Source: Gnomoniopsis sp. IMI 355080
Taxonomy: Eukaryota; Ascomycota; Sordariomycetes; Diaporthales; Gnomoniaceae
Direction of reading: 5' to 3'
NCBI GenBank assembly: GCA_027946555.1
Contig: JAPEVC010000071.1
Span: forward strand, 62,001-126,000
DNA: 64,000 nucleotides
The translations under genes were made by a program, and so were the position numbers. Under the pieces are notes generated by a model, which searched no databases, was not told the origin of the DNA, and saw only the letters and a list, made by a program, of their open reading frames with translations. How positions within the stretch are numbered: the first letter of the stretch is position 1; each line of letters opens with the position of its first letter. Shown piece by piece: positions 1 to 11,925 of this stretch.

Positions 1-483
1 GTCCAGTTCAAGCCGGTGCAGTCAGATGTACGGTGTTTGTAAATGGTAAATTGATTGTCTTTGCCGGAGACGATACTGTGCCGGCCTACTAGTATACATT
101 CATTCCGCTCAATTGCAAAATAGTCGAACTCATGTGCTAGACTCCCCCCTTGGTCCCCCTCAAACGCCTTGCATTTCAGTTTGTGAGTTTTGCTGAAGCC
201 AGCGAAGATGGCCGATTCCCTAATCTGCAAGCAGTTTCGGGAATGGCCAGCCAGCCCTAAAGCAAGGCAATTCTCTATGCCCACAGAGTACCTATCTCGT
301 TCGAGGCCGACAGGGCAGGCAGACCGGACTCGCCTTGTTGCTCTTCGACCATATTGAGATACCTAAATGCCCATGCAAGGTCAGGACCCGCATTGTACAA
401 AGAGCCTGCCAAAAGAACGCTGTACATACCTGGATAGGTAGTCACTGCGATCTCCATCAGTAGATTGAGCTGCCTTCTAGAGA
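1..483. other. Left-edge non-coding stretch
   Basis: No reading frame here has recognisable protein character or splice-supported structure. It lies downstream of the stop codon of the minus-strand GFA gene, so part of it is probably that gene's 3' untranslated region. Confidence 0.5.
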
Positions 484-1330
484 TTATGATTGGCTGACAC
501 CCTCCATGTCATCAATGTCTGTCCGATCACCCAGCTTCCTCTTTCCGTTGTTACCAGCAGTGTCACTCAGTTCGGTGCCATCGTCGTTGAACTCGATTAT
601 CTCGATTTCGAACCTGGTCCGGCCATCCGCGCTCTGCCGTGTGCCCCGCGTGGTCCTGAGTCGACCACCCAGGCTGCTGCCTTCCATTATACTGTCGAAC
701 CAGGGAATACTAGTAGTCTCTCGATGGGCCCCAGTCGGATGCAGGGCGGTTGAAGTTGCCTCAACAGGGTCAGAGGTGGCGTCACCAGACTTCGGCCCAG
801 GAACCTGCCGACTAGCAATCGCAGGAATCTCGAATTGCGGTGCCTCGATCGGAGACTCGGGAATCAGACCTAGATCGTCCAGATCACCCAAGTCCTCGCG
901 GGCCAGACTGCCCATCGTGACCTGAATGTAGTCGGCCTCGGTCCGGGGCTGCTCAGACCAGTAGGTCAGGGGTGTTCCGCAGACACCGCAGAATGTGCGT
1001 CGTGTATGGCGCTCGAAAGGATCCTCGTATACACGCCTTATAGAACTTGGTCTCTCGTCTGGGAACTCGGCGAATGTGGCAGAGTGGTACCATGTCAACG
1101 GGATGCGGATGTGAGCGGAGAGTGGGTTAGCTTGGGCGATTCCTGAAGAGTCGATGTTAGTAGGAGGGGCTTCAACATGGGCTGCTTGAGAGCTTGATTG
1201 TAAACATACTATGCGATTCTTCCGTACTGAAGAGAACTTGTGCGACTTCTTTGACTCCTTGGGGAGCTCTAATGTAGTACTGATTCCTGCGACAAGCGCA
1301 GTGGCCTCGCAGTGGTCGTCCAAGACTCAT
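484..1330 (-). CDS. GFA / CENP-V domain protein (single domain), 2 exons
   Basis: Predicted 259-residue zinc-binding protein of the GFA (DUF636) family. The family is named after a bacterial glutathione-formaldehyde adduct enzyme, but most fungal members have no known substrate. Exon 1 is 1210-1330 and exon 2 is 484-1142. The 67-nt intron starts GTATGT, contains a perfect TACTAAC branch site and ends TTCAG. Ignoring it gives a longer open frame that lacks the first zinc motif. Splicing restores GHCACRRNQY (about residues 9-18), the first Cys pair. The second pair is in FCGVCGTPLTYW (about residues 92-103). The PLSAHIRIPLTWYHS segment between them is typical of fungal relatives. The C-terminal 130 residues are low-complexity and charged. 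The start ATG at 1330 is the one in frame with the zinc motif. Family assignment is firm; the reaction is unknown. Confidence 0.85.
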
Positions 1331-4300
1331 GGTGATGGGGGCGGATCAAGGACAGATACAGGTAGGGTTGAGATTTTGCGACAGTAGTTGAGAGAGGGAG
1401 ACAAATGAGTGGTTGAAGGTTCGCGAGGCGTGGCAAATTGCGCAACGAGGAGTTGAAGAACAGTCGCATGTCAAAAACAAAGTACGAATGTTTGCTCGCA
1501 TCATCAGAAGTCAACAAACGCAAGGACGGCGACCCCTCCACCCGAAGGCGGCAAGTGGGAACACATTCCAAGTGCAGTGATTGGTTGAGCAGCAAGCTCC
1601 ATCCCTGCATTTGGCCTCAAACCCTTGGTCAAAACGTCTTCTCGATCCTTCTCTGCAGGCGAATCTTCTACCAACTTCACTACAACACAATCAATCATCA
1701 TCCGCCCTTGCGCCTTACAGCGAGAGCTCTGGCGGTATGATGTGATGATTATATCGAGAGTGCTCTGAACCTCGTCCCAGGCATAATTGCTGTGATCGTC
1801 TCCACTCATTTGGGCTACATTTTACCTCTGCAGTACCCGCCGACACCAAATAGATGTACCCTTTTTATGCTCTACATAAATCAAGCATTCGAACGCTACA
1901 AGCCACTACGTCAATTGTGGAGAGGCGCACAGGGACCTGATGGGGAGCACATGCCTAGATAGGCACCTAGCCAAAATACCCGGAAATACATCCTGCAGAC
2001 GCATTGAGATGGCCCGCATACTTTGTTAAACAAATCCTCCAAATAGCAATGGAGCAACTACCTAGGTACCTAGGTAGGTCAGTAACTCGTGTGCATCTTG
2101 CGCAAATGTACCTGCTGGGAGGGCCAATTTTCAGGAGGCGTATCGTAGAATCTCTTCGCCTCTGTGAAGATGCAGGTGATTCTCTGGCCTCGTCTTTGAG
2201 CAAGAGCGCCACCTATTTCTGTGACCACTGCCGCAAAGTCCATGTCATATTAGACTTGTCCGTCACAATGGTGACCTGAAAGAGATGCGTCTCGGCTGAC
2301 TGTATCTGGGACCATCTGCGTCTTAAATCGGCTGTGAACAGTCTGCAACAAGGCAAAAAAGGCTTCCGAATCATGTTCAGGAAGCTCGACCGTCCTTGCT
2401 GGATTCAATCCCAGGACTTCGATTCGGCAAAGCCGCCATTTAGCATAGCTTTGAGAAGCAAACTCACGTCAGCGTCCTGTAGCAAATGATGCAAGACAGC
2501 TTTGCGTCACTCTCTTCCACGGAGTGATGAGTCGCAGGTCGCCTTCGTGGTCGAGGATGGTGCCCGAGGGCTGCTCCGTGGCTTAAGCACCAGCGATGTT
2601 CCACACCGAGCTTTGTAGGCGGAGGTCTCACCTCTCGTAACGTCGTTGCAGCAAGCAACATGGAAGCGTTGTACTATCTCGATGCAAAGATTTTGTTGTT
2701 AATTTAAGACTTCACTACCTAACTACCTAGGTAGGTACGTACGTCAAAGGAAGATACAAGTGCACCTGATGTGTTGAGTCAAATTGGTATGCGGCTTTAT
2801 TTAATTATCAATCAAAACAGTTCCCAAGGTTTGTGAGGAGAGCCAGGGATCGTGGTCTGTAAGTAAACCTCCCCTAAACAATGATCAACCGATGTAGGTA
2901 GTCTTCGTCACCTTCAAATATATCTGCTTCAGGTTAATAGATAACACAGATGTAAGGTCGAAGGTTCCGCTGGTAGCTGTCACAAGTTTGCCGAAGCGCT
3001 GCTGGAGGAAAAGGAGACCTAATACATTACATCGCGAATGAGAACCAATGGCATAGTGTCAAACCCTCAACGACTACCAAACCATTCTTGAGGTCGGCAA
3101 ATTTGCCAGTCGGCACACCTGGCCTGCCACAGAATGTCACATTGGCGACGCGAGAGGCCGCCGCTTCGGGATATGTCACCCGAATTAGAGGAGCTGCCAA
3201 ATGATGATGTTCAGTCGCCAGTCCGCGCGGCTAATCTACTTAGCTTCATGAGCCGAAACAAGAGCACAGGAGGTGCCACCCCAGCCGCGTTCGTAGGCAG
3301 TGCTGCACACAAAGGATGCGCCTGTCGTGATGGTGAACTTATCAAAGTTATTTGACGCCCTATATGTATTGCTGCTCTTATTTATTGAACAGCACATCCC
3401 GATATTTACATCCTCTGTCTTCAAAAGGAGATACAATAGACAGCTATCGATATGCCCAAGTTAAGTCGAGCCGACCCGGGCCGATCAATCGCCAACCTGA
3501 TGCATTAGGACCGTGCGTGTTATTGTCCATCATAAGAGGCAAATAAAAGCATAAAGAGGCGTCGAACCAGGAATAGTAAGATGAGATCCGTTGCCAATGC
3601 ATTAATGAAGATCTTTTGATGCCTTCTATGGTACCCTTCCTGGCTGACCCGGTTCGTTCCTTTAAATGCACTTTTACGAGCGTCGTGATGGGACTCAGCG
3701 GATGCGAAACACGCTTTCCTCCTGCTGCACGAGCACGTCAACTGGCAGCAAAATGAGTTGGCAGCAGGAACTGTGCTGCTATGGTAGGCATATTCAGAAC
3801 TGTGCGTTTCTGTGCAGCCGTTCATACCAACGCCACGTGCCGCGGGACTTGTCAGTCCCGAAAGAGCTAGAAAACAAACCGCATTAGAGCCAACCTCCAC
3901 CCATCTACCGGTACTTGCTAGACGACTGATCTGCAGTTCCATGTAGAATATCGTCATTGTCGGACTGAATACAACAACGACGCTCCTTGGTAACCAAACT
4001 GAGCTCTGGCAAAGGCTTCACCGCTGAAAATCGGATGCTCGGCTAGACTTTCACCTACCCTATAATTGTGGTGAGCTATGACCGGACCCTGGTAGCAGAA
4101 TGTCCGTCCGGGGGAAGCATACCGCTTTTAGGGCCCTGCATTATAAGCTTAGAACCTTGTTCCAAGAAATCAAATCATCCAAAAAAGTCTCATGGGCGAG
4201 GGTGGCTGGCAGGGCTGGGCAGCGACTGTCACATTTCCCTTTCCTTCAACAAGATCGTCCATCGTTGGTAATCGCAATCCTCGGCCATGCAATGCCACCA

Positions 4301-4815
4301 GACGCCTGCAACCCTGGGAACCACTAATGATGCAAGCCTCACCTGGGCTTTGTCATTGAGCAACTACCGTGACCTGCCGCTGGGCCGGAGTCGGGGACAA
4401 GTTGGTTGAGCTGTCCTTCTTGTCCTCGTGTCCTTGAACTTCTAGCCCTAGTGGCGGAGAGGAGATGGCTTTTTACAAAAGTGGCCGTCATTCTCTCCCC
4501 ATTAGCCTTGCGTTTTGGGTTTGTTGCGGTTTGCTCTGCTGCTGGAATGTCGCGATCACTTCCCCGCGTGTATCGGTGCCTGTGTGTGTTCAATGCTCGT
4601 GCGTTCGACAGGGTCGACGATTACCACCTTCCACTGCGACAGGAAATTGCGGATGTGATCACACACGCCTGTGGATGAAGACAATACGAAACATTTATAA
4701 GCGTACAGCCGTTGGTCTGCTAGATGCCTCCCTCTTTGGAAAGTCAACATCCTACATATACACATACTTCTGGGATCCTAGGCCACCTCCCGCATCACAC
4801 CCTCCCACCTTCACC
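1331..4815. other. 3.5 kb without a supportable gene
   Basis: Open frames here are short (at most about 145 codons) and have no recognisable domains or coherent splice partners. The stretch holds two clusters of the palindromic CCTAGGTA-type motif (2058-2079 and 2715-2744). The last few hundred bases are presumably the promoter of the esterase gene that begins at 4816. Confidence 0.5.
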
Positions 4816-5995
4816 ATGGTCGGCCTAGCTATTCTAGCCGTACCTCTTATAATGCGAGCCGTATCGCCAATGACCGGCTCGGGTGACATCGCCAGCGCTG
4901 GGCCGGCTGCCTCGGTCGATGCCACAGATGTTGCAATCAAGGCCTCACCCGGTTGCACGATAGACAACTCCGTGGCCCTCGACACGACGCTAAACGTCAC
5001 CTTGGGGGCTCGCAGATACCTCCTATACATCCCAATCAACTACAGGCCAGACAAACCAGCGCCTGTGGTCCTCTCGTATCATGGCGGAACCCGAACCGCG
5101 GAATCGCAACAGGCTCTGGACCGTTTGAGCACAACGTATTTTAATCAGGACCATATTATTGTATATCCCAATGGTATCGGTGTAGGTCCATGCCATCCCA
5201 CCAGCCCAAGCACCCAGTTATTGATACTTTCTCCAGATGACTTGGCAAGGCACGCCGAACGTGACAACCAACGATGTAGCCTTCACAGCCGCCATTCTCG
5301 ATGAACTCGAAGGGCAGTATTGCATCGACATGAACCGCATTTATGCCACGGGCAAGAGCCAAGGAGGAGGGTTGGTCGGGGTACTGGCTTGTGACCCGGT
5401 CATGAGCACGCGCATAGCAGCGTTTTCGCCTGTATCCGGAGCTTTCTATCAAACAGATTTCGGAACAGTTTGTGATGCGAACACGGTCAACATCGCATGC
5501 AACCCAGGGAGATCGAATATTCCAATCCTTGACTTCCATGGTTTAGCGGACAATACCATTGCGTACTATGGAGGGAGTAGGCGAGGTGGTTGCTTGCCTA
5601 CGATTCCTCATTATTGTCAGGTCTGGGCGGATCTGGATGGCCTGACAGGGCCAAACCAGACATCGAGTGTACCTGGTGCGCTTCCCAACAGCACTGCTAT
5701 TAGGTATGAATGGGGTTTGGGGAGAAAACAAGGACTTGTAACGCATATAATGGATGGCACAGTGAGTGATTTGCTTGATGAACCGACTGCAATCGAATTT
5801 CAATTCCGGCCTCCAGCCTTGGACGGTGAAAGGCGAGGATGTGATGTCACTAACAGAATCCAGGACATTGGCCACGACTGGCCGTCAACTCAGCCGAATA
5901 GCGACAACTTGACGCCAGGCCGACATCCAGCGAGCTTCAACGCCTCATCTCTGATTCTTGAATTCTTCAGAGAACATCCGCTGAAATATTGGTAG
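4816..5995 (+). CDS. Secreted feruloyl esterase / PHB-depolymerase-like (CE1-type) alpha/beta hydrolase, 2 exons
   Basis: Predicted 374-residue serine esterase of the fungal feruloyl-esterase/polyhydroxybutyrate-depolymerase-like group, which cleaves ester-linked phenolic or acetyl groups on plant cell-wall polysaccharides outside the cell. Exon 1 is 4816-5181 and exon 2 is 5237-5995. The 55-nt intron (GTAGGT...CTCCAG) joins the frames in phase 0 and restores NGIGMTWQGTPN, a conserved segment. The start at 4816 gives a short hydrophobic N-terminus (MVGLAILAVPLIM) compatible with a signal peptide; the longer in-frame upstream extension has no such feature. The nucleophile motif is GKSQG with Ser about 163, the likely acid is Asp about 227 in DFHGLAD, and the likely base is His about 335 in GHDWP. 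Family is secure; exact substrate (feruloyl versus acetyl-xylan) cannot be told from sequence. Confidence 0.85.
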
Positions 5996-7943
5996 TCCAC
6001 GAGAGTCGGCGCATATTGGATGTTGAGGAGGGTAATGCTTTTGTATATACACGACGAAAATATTGCTGCAGTGAAGTCAATATCATGTACAATCCTCAGC
6101 GGCACGCGAGTGATCACTTCACTCGATCCACTGGGACTGACGGCTGGAGCGACGCTCGACACGAGACGAATGAGATGTTGGTCCGGAAAAAAATACCCAA
6201 GGGAAATATAAAATCTCGAGATGAAAACAAATCTGTACAATAACATGGACGACTGTGATGATCGTTGTGAGTGTCATCTCGGACCGCGAGATCTGTGTTC
6301 CAGTTCGTGCTTACAAAAATGCGAGGGGCAACCCTTCCTGAAGCGTATCTGGCCAGCAAATGCTCCGAGAACATAGTTCGTGTCCTTCTCGCAACGTCTG
6401 CTTCGTATACTCCGACTTGTGCGTAAGATCTGCTTACGCTCCAAAGTCCTCCAGACTTACCAACGACGGGGAAAGGCTAGCCATTTCAAGGCCGGCTCCA
6501 GACTGCTTGGCGGGCACCTAACTTGAGTAAGTTCTACTGATACATTTAGCAGCGTTGATAGTTGATTTGTGAATGGCAATCTCGGTCTTGCAATATGGAA
6601 GAAGGTCATACAAAGCTTGGCATCGAGCAGCCCGCTTCACGGAAGTCCCCCGTCATGGACAGTAGTGGCTTTCACTTGAAGCACTAGCTGCCCAGGTGCC
6701 ATCCAATCCATTGCGAAACTTTGCCCAAGATCATTCATAGACCATGGCTACATCGACCACAACCCTAACCATCCTCGTCGGGAGACACTGCGGAGGCTGC
6801 GATTCGATCAAACTCGGCTTGAAAGCGGGTGGGTGACGCGTCCTTTGTGTCTTGTTGAGAGGAAACTGAGGCTGTGGAAGTGCCAAGCCGCTGATTTTTA
6901 CGTTTTCTGTGAATGGAAGTGTCCGTGACATGACATAGTTCCTATGAAAGCCTGATAGAAGGCCTTGTCGTCGGTGTTGTCTTGCAGAACGGCAGCGAGC
7001 TGGACGGCATCGTCAAAGAAGACTTGGCCATCAGTAGTGACAGCATCGCTGATAGGAGGAACTTTAATGAGAAAGGCTAGTCGCCCGTATCGTGTACCCC
7101 AGGACACCTGCAGCACAAGACGCTGATGGCATGGATGATGACTGGCGTCATGTTGCGCGTCCCTGATGATCTTTCTTGGTGCAAGACCTATAGAACTCTT
7201 TGGGATGCCTGCAGTTCCCAGAATAGAAGAGTTGCGGTGCAGGTTCTCGGGAGCCGCTGCAAGTGTTGCACAGCCTCAAGGCTCCATACTACCACGAGAT
7301 CCGCTGTGGCCAATGAGCTGACAGGGGTTAAGCGGCGCGGATGTGCCTTGGCGCGGGCCACTTTAGAACCTGGGCCAGCTGAGCGAGTCTGAAGACACCG
7401 TCACCATCCGCGGCACGGCGCCGAACAGGCTCATCCTAACATCCCTTCTTTTTTGCTCCGTCCGTTTCATGTGGTCTCCAGTTTTCTGTGCCTCTCGTTT
7501 ATTAGGTATTAGGTAGGTAGGCAGTCGTGATATACTTTGCTTGATAGGTGTAATAATTTATTACTTTCATACGCCTTCCATTCCTCGAGGAGACCACACC
7601 CCCACCCCCACCCTGACTACCTAATCTGGACATCATCAGTCTCCTGACGATCGTCCCGTCCCGTCCCTTTTCATATCCCAACTTCCCGACCAGACGCAAG
7701 GCTGTGTCAGTAACACAAAAAGTTACTGGGTCGTCAGCGCCGACTCAGCCTGGATCTGAGGAAATACTCCGACGGTGACACTGCGTATCTGCTGGACCCT
7801 GTGTTGATCCAGAAACGCATAAGATCTCTCCCGCATTCGGACCACAAAATTCCTCCTAGGACGACCATACATCAAATAGCGAGTACTGTCTTGCAAATCG
7901 ACGAAACTCCGGCCGCCCGTCCGCAACGGCAATATACTCCGAC
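5996..7943. other. 1.9 kb without a supportable gene
   Basis: A minus-strand open frame at 6898-7116 has somewhat protein-like composition (VFFDDAVQLAAVLQDNTDD), but I find no convincing splice partners or family, so it may be a relic or chance. A CCTA/TAGG-type motif cluster lies at 7501-7520. The last few hundred bases are presumably the leader of the gene at 7944. Confidence 0.45.
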
Positions 7944-9533
7944 ATGCTCGACGAGAATCTCCCATCGTTCACCTTCAAGCAGTCTCAGAACAACCCACTC
8001 CAGAGTCCCGTTTACTTCACCCAACACGGCTCCGAGCCTGCTCCCGAGTTTATATTTGAGCGCGCGCATCCCAGCACGAACCCCGCGGCTGCCAAAAAGT
8101 ATGCCGTCGCCCTCAAAGACCCTTACCACCAGGACGTCGTCTACGCCGAGGTAGTCGTCTCCCCAGAATGGTCACAGCCCACTCTGTCCGCCGCCGAGGT
8201 GCGGACGCAACAAGCTCAAAACAACGGCGCGCGCCTTCAGATACAGCCCACGCCCTTGATACCAGACTCCTTCACCATCCAGCTCTACGACCCTGACCAG
8301 ACCGTCACCGTCCGCTACATCCCGAGTTCGCTCACAAAGACCGACAGCTTCGAGTTCGAGATGCTGTCCCAGAGCTTCAAGATGCCCACGCCCTCGCAGC
8401 TCGACCGCCAGACCAACGAGCCCCGCGCCGACTTCCGCCCACGCATCATGTTCAAGTGGAAGCGGGATAGTAGACTATCCAAGGACATGACATGCTATAA
8501 TGTGGGCAAAAGTCTGGGCAAGCACAAGAGCAAGGAGCCAGACATCACCGTTGCGCTTTTCAAGATGAGCCGCGAGACCGAGATCACCGTCTACGAGCCC
8601 AACTTGCAGCGCGTGGAGATGGAGGATCGCAAGGGGCTGGATATCGTATTGGTCCTGGGGGCCGAGGTCATTCGCGATCTCTACCTTGCCCCGGAGAAGA
8701 GGCCGGATCTGTTCAACATTGGTGGAGCTGGCCCTGTGGGTGTGGCGAACGGCAGGCGCAAGAATTCAAGGCCAAGTCCACCGCCACCGGCCGCCTTGCC
8801 TGCGCCCAGACCAGGAGCGAATGCGCGTCCGCCGACCAATGGCCCTTCGATGGCAATGTCCGGGGCTCTAGGTGCCGCACCGTTGGCCACGTCCACGGCA
8901 AACGTAGCATCGACGTACAATAAGCGACCGGGTGCTTCAGCCGTCGATGCAGAGACAGAAAGGTTGAGGAGGATGGTGGACGAGGAGGAGCGAAGGGCCC
9001 GGAAGGAAGCGGCAGAACGGGAGAAGAGAGACCGGGAAGAGGCCAAGCGCATCGAGAAAATGCTCAAACAAGAAGAAGATGAGAAACGCAAGCGACAAGC
9101 TCAGGTTGACCAAGAGACCGAGAGGCTGAAGCAACTGTACGGCACCCAAGGCCAGGAACTCCCATCGAACAGACCACGGCACAACACAAGTCCGCGTTTG
9201 CCGCCTCGGCATGTACAGTTCCAAGGTGTATATCCATCGCCACCACAGCAGCAGGCACCACACTTTGCAGGCCCGCCACAGCGGCCTTCAAGTGTTGGTC
9301 CTGGCTCTATGGGGCCATTCAACTATTCGTCCATGTCCAACTTTTTTGGCCGGTCGTCGGCGCCGCCGCCGCCACCGCAGCAGCAGCCATCGGGGCAAGC
9401 GAGGCCCAATGGAAGACCACAACAGGGGCCGTATCAGTCTGGGAATCCCATGGCGGCAGTGAGTGGGTTCTTCCAGAATGTGCTGGACCCGAAAAAGAAG
9501 CCGATCACGAAGAAGAGGAGTATGCAGTGGTAG
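7944..9533 (+). CDS. Conserved fungal protein with coiled coil and Pro/Gln-rich tail, function unknown
   Basis: Single-exon 529-residue protein. I do not recognise a named domain. Residues about 1-260 look folded, with alternating hydrophobic and polar segments. Residues about 275-335 are Pro/Ala/Gly-rich. Residues about 335-400 form a strongly charged Glu/Arg/Lys heptad stretch predicted to be a long helix or coiled coil (for example AEREKRDREEAKRIEKMLKQ). The remainder is Pro/Gln/Gly-rich and disordered, ending in a basic KKPITKKRSMQW tail. The ATG at 7944 is the first in this frame and all sequence after it reads as protein. The layout suggests a cytoplasmic scaffold or membrane-trafficking adaptor, but that is only inference. 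Confidence 0.8.
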   Translation: MLDENLPSFTFKQSQNNPLQSPVYFTQHGSEPAPEFIFERAHPSTNPAAAKKYAVALKDPYHQDVVYAEVVVSPEWSQPTLSAAEVRTQQAQNNGARLQIQPTPLIPDSFTIQLYDPDQTVTVRYIPSSLTKTDSFEFEMLSQSFKMPTPSQLDRQTNEPRADFRPRIMFKWKRDSRLSKDMTCYNVGKSLGKHKSKEPDITVALFKMSRETEITVYEPNLQRVEMEDRKGLDIVLVLGAEVIRDLYLAPEKRPDLFNIGGAGPVGVANGRRKNSRPSPPPPAALPAPRPGANARPPTNGPSMAMSGALGAAPLATSTANVASTYNKRPGASAVDAETERLRRMVDEEERRARKEAAEREKRDREEAKRIEKMLKQEEDEKRKRQAQVDQETERLKQLYGTQGQELPSNRPRHNTSPRLPPRHVQFQGVYPSPPQQQAPHFAGPPQRPSSVGPGSMGPFNYSSMSNFFGRSSAPPPPPQQQPSGQARPNGRPQQGPYQSGNPMAAVSGFFQNVLDPKKKPITKKRSMQW

Positions 9534-10897
9534 GGGGAAAATGGCATTGACGTTGTTCATGAGCCCTTTGCGGGTAGTTTCTCCTTTTTTTCCCCACTGG
9601 TAGCACTGTGGCATAGCACAGCATATCTGTGGTCCGAGACGGCTTTCATGTTTGGCGTTCTGCATTGGCTTGCAGAAGTGTTGGCCTAGGTGGACAGGCT
9701 ATATAGATACCATGGCGGTTTATGATGAAATGATCACCTTTTCAATACGATACGTGCCTGCTTCTCATCAAGGTTGTGTATACTCAAGTCTCTTGGGCAC
9801 ACCACTGTGGCGGCCAATATACCTGGCAAGTAGACAGCGTGATGTACGAAATAGGTAACCCTCCATAGACCCGGCAAGATCCCCGCAGAATTGGCTCTTG
9901 GGATGAGTTGTGTCCGTGGGCCGATCTAAGATCATAGAAGCATCAGGAAAGTATCAAGTATCTGTCCCATCCCATCCTTTCAGATACGCCAGCATTTCGT
10001 TTGTTGCCTGCGAGTCCATAGCAAGTACTCACCGTACCCCACGGACCCGTACCTAGTTCGCAGTATGCAGAACAGGCACGGGCCGAGCGGGAGGCCAGAC
10101 AAGGATCGTGTGACAGGGGTACCCAGTGCTGTGGAGTCTTGACTCTCGAAGGTCAACGATTTTATCGTCGTGGTAGGACACTGGCTCTAGAATCGCACAT
10201 AGTCCATTGTGATAAGTTTCGATGGAAGCCTTTTGATGGAAGCCTGTAGAAGAATCTCCTGGACGACGAGGGTCTATGGTAAGTACAGTACACGTCTATA
10301 GGACGATACCCTCGCATAGTTGACTGTGAGTACTAGACGGTCTTGATACTGTGTTCTACGCAGTAGTAGGTAGGCAGGTGAGCCTAATTTCTGGATCCGT
10401 AGTCCCCTAAATCGGCCTAGCTCATGCAACATGTTTGCGGATTGCATGACGGTGATTGACTTCATAGATGATTCCGTACCCAAATTCTACCTCCACAGAT
10501 TGGAGACAATACCACACAAAAAAGCGCAATGTCAATGAAGAGAGGGACTTGATGAAGTAGCGACAGCCTGATAAACACGTCCTCGACCAGAATTAACTTT
10601 CGCTTGTTCTGCCAAGATTGTTGAGCCACGGAGCTCCTCATCTCATTCCGAGGTCCGCCTCAGCCCAAACTAAGTGCTGTGCATTTAGCTGATGATTCGC
10701 TTGAAACGGACCCGTGTTTGATGGCTTTGAAGTTTGGAGGGAAACGCATTTGCCAACAAATCACACAAGCCACTGTCTCCGAAAGCTATAACTTGTACAA
10801 CTTTTCGCCACTGTACAGCAAGAACAAGACATACCACAGACTCTAGACAATTTGTGACTGGTACTCGGATAAATTAGATACCTTCCTCATATTCACG
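9534..10897. other. 1.36 kb intergenic stretch
   Basis: Lies between two plus-strand genes, so it should hold the 3' untranslated region of the first and the promoter of the second. A short tandem repeat of about 15 bp (unit gatggaagcct...) lies at 10221-10246. I see no gene. Confidence 0.5.
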
Positions 10898-11437
10898 ATG
10901 CCCACCGCCTTAAAGTACGCCACGGAGGTCAAGGGCCCCGTAACAAGAGACCAAGCCATCGCGGTCTTCCACGACCACGACTTCTTCATGGAAGTAGACC
11001 CCAACATGATCTCCTTCAAAGCAGACGTCGAGCCTCACGGTGGAAAGCTCCATGAACTGCCGGAGGAAATCAAAGCTGTCAAGGCAGCAGGCGCCAACAC
11101 CCGTTGCTACGAGGTCACAGACCGCGTCCCAGGTGTGGCGCTCTTCTCCAAATTACTCCCGGGCTTGAGTACTACCACCATCTACTATCAGATCACCAAC
11201 ACCAAGGACGGGGTCTTCATGTTCCTTCAAGCTCCGCTGGGCGTGACGGAGGAGAGGCGCTGGGTGGCCGAGAGTGGCGCTGATGGCGGAGTGAGGATTG
11301 TGGAGCATGTCACGATTTTCTGCTCTCGGTTGTTGTATGGTACTATCAAGGGCCAACAAGATCAGAACTGGAAGGAAGTGCACACGAAATATGTTCAGAA
11401 GATGGGAGGGGAGGTTGGAACGCAGTCTGCAAGCTGA
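10898..11437 (+). CDS. Small DUF7053-like fungal protein
   Basis: Single-exon 179-residue protein. The opening (basic strand, then TRDQAIAVFHDHDFFM) and the alternating strand pattern ending in a C-terminal helix resemble the fungal DUF7053 group, which looks like a START/SRPBCC-type lipid-binding fold. No signal peptide or membrane segment is seen, so it is probably cytosolic. The function is not established for the family as far as I know. The start is the first ATG of the frame and directly precedes the conserved segment. Assignment to DUF7053 is from memory of the family's look and should be confirmed by profile search. Confidence 0.75.
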   Translation: MPTALKYATEVKGPVTRDQAIAVFHDHDFFMEVDPNMISFKADVEPHGGKLHELPEEIKAVKAAGANTRCYEVTDRVPGVALFSKLLPGLSTTTIYYQITNTKDGVFMFLQAPLGVTEERRWVAESGADGGVRIVEHVTIFCSRLLYGTIKGQQDQNWKEVHTKYVQKMGGEVGTQSAS

Positions 11438-11925
11438 ATCTGCGCGAACCGAAATGGTGCATACCCAGGTACTTGAGAGCGGATTGCCAAGGTTTTACTC
11501 ATAGAGCTCACAGGAATCATGATTATCAACTCTTCCTTCCTGGGATGAGTTCATCTACAACTCTGCTCGGCTGCAAGCCTGATTCAAAGCGCCCACATGA
11601 ATATTCCGTCCACACAAATCTTGACTATCGTCACATGGAACTTTTGATATGGTCTTTGCAACGAAACCTCCGAAGAGGTGCTTTTGTATGCCATAGAGCA
11701 AAAGATTACCCGGTGTTTTTCCATTGGAAATCTTCAGTAACTCAAGCTTTGCCCCAAAGTGCAAAGATCTGGAACGCGTTGGGGCCGGTTGCTATTAATG
11801 GAGTTTACGCCGTCGAAATACCATCCCGCAGGTGATCTGCATTTTTTTTCAATTGAAAAGATGATGCCATCCTACGAGTAAGCATTAAATGGGATGTAAA
11901 GATACCGTTATCACCCTTTTCAGCA
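11438..11925. other. Convergent intergenic stretch
   Basis: Lies between the stop codons of two convergent genes, so it should contain both 3' untranslated regions. No gene is visible. Confidence 0.5.

Noticed and set aside
484..1323. Unspliced 279-codon version of the first GFA gene
   Set aside because: It reads through an intron with a perfect TACTAAC branch site and lacks the first zinc motif, which the spliced model restores.
3560..3640. tRNA B-box-like sequence (GGTTCGACGCC, minus strand)
   Set aside because: No A box at the right distance and no acceptor-stem pairing around it.
3520..3957. 145-codon minus-strand frame
   Set aside because: No recognisable domain, no splice sites and no protein-like pattern; overlaps several other random frames.
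6898..7116. 72-codon minus-strand frame with protein-like composition
   Set aside because: I could not match it to a family or extend it by splicing; left as a possible relic only.
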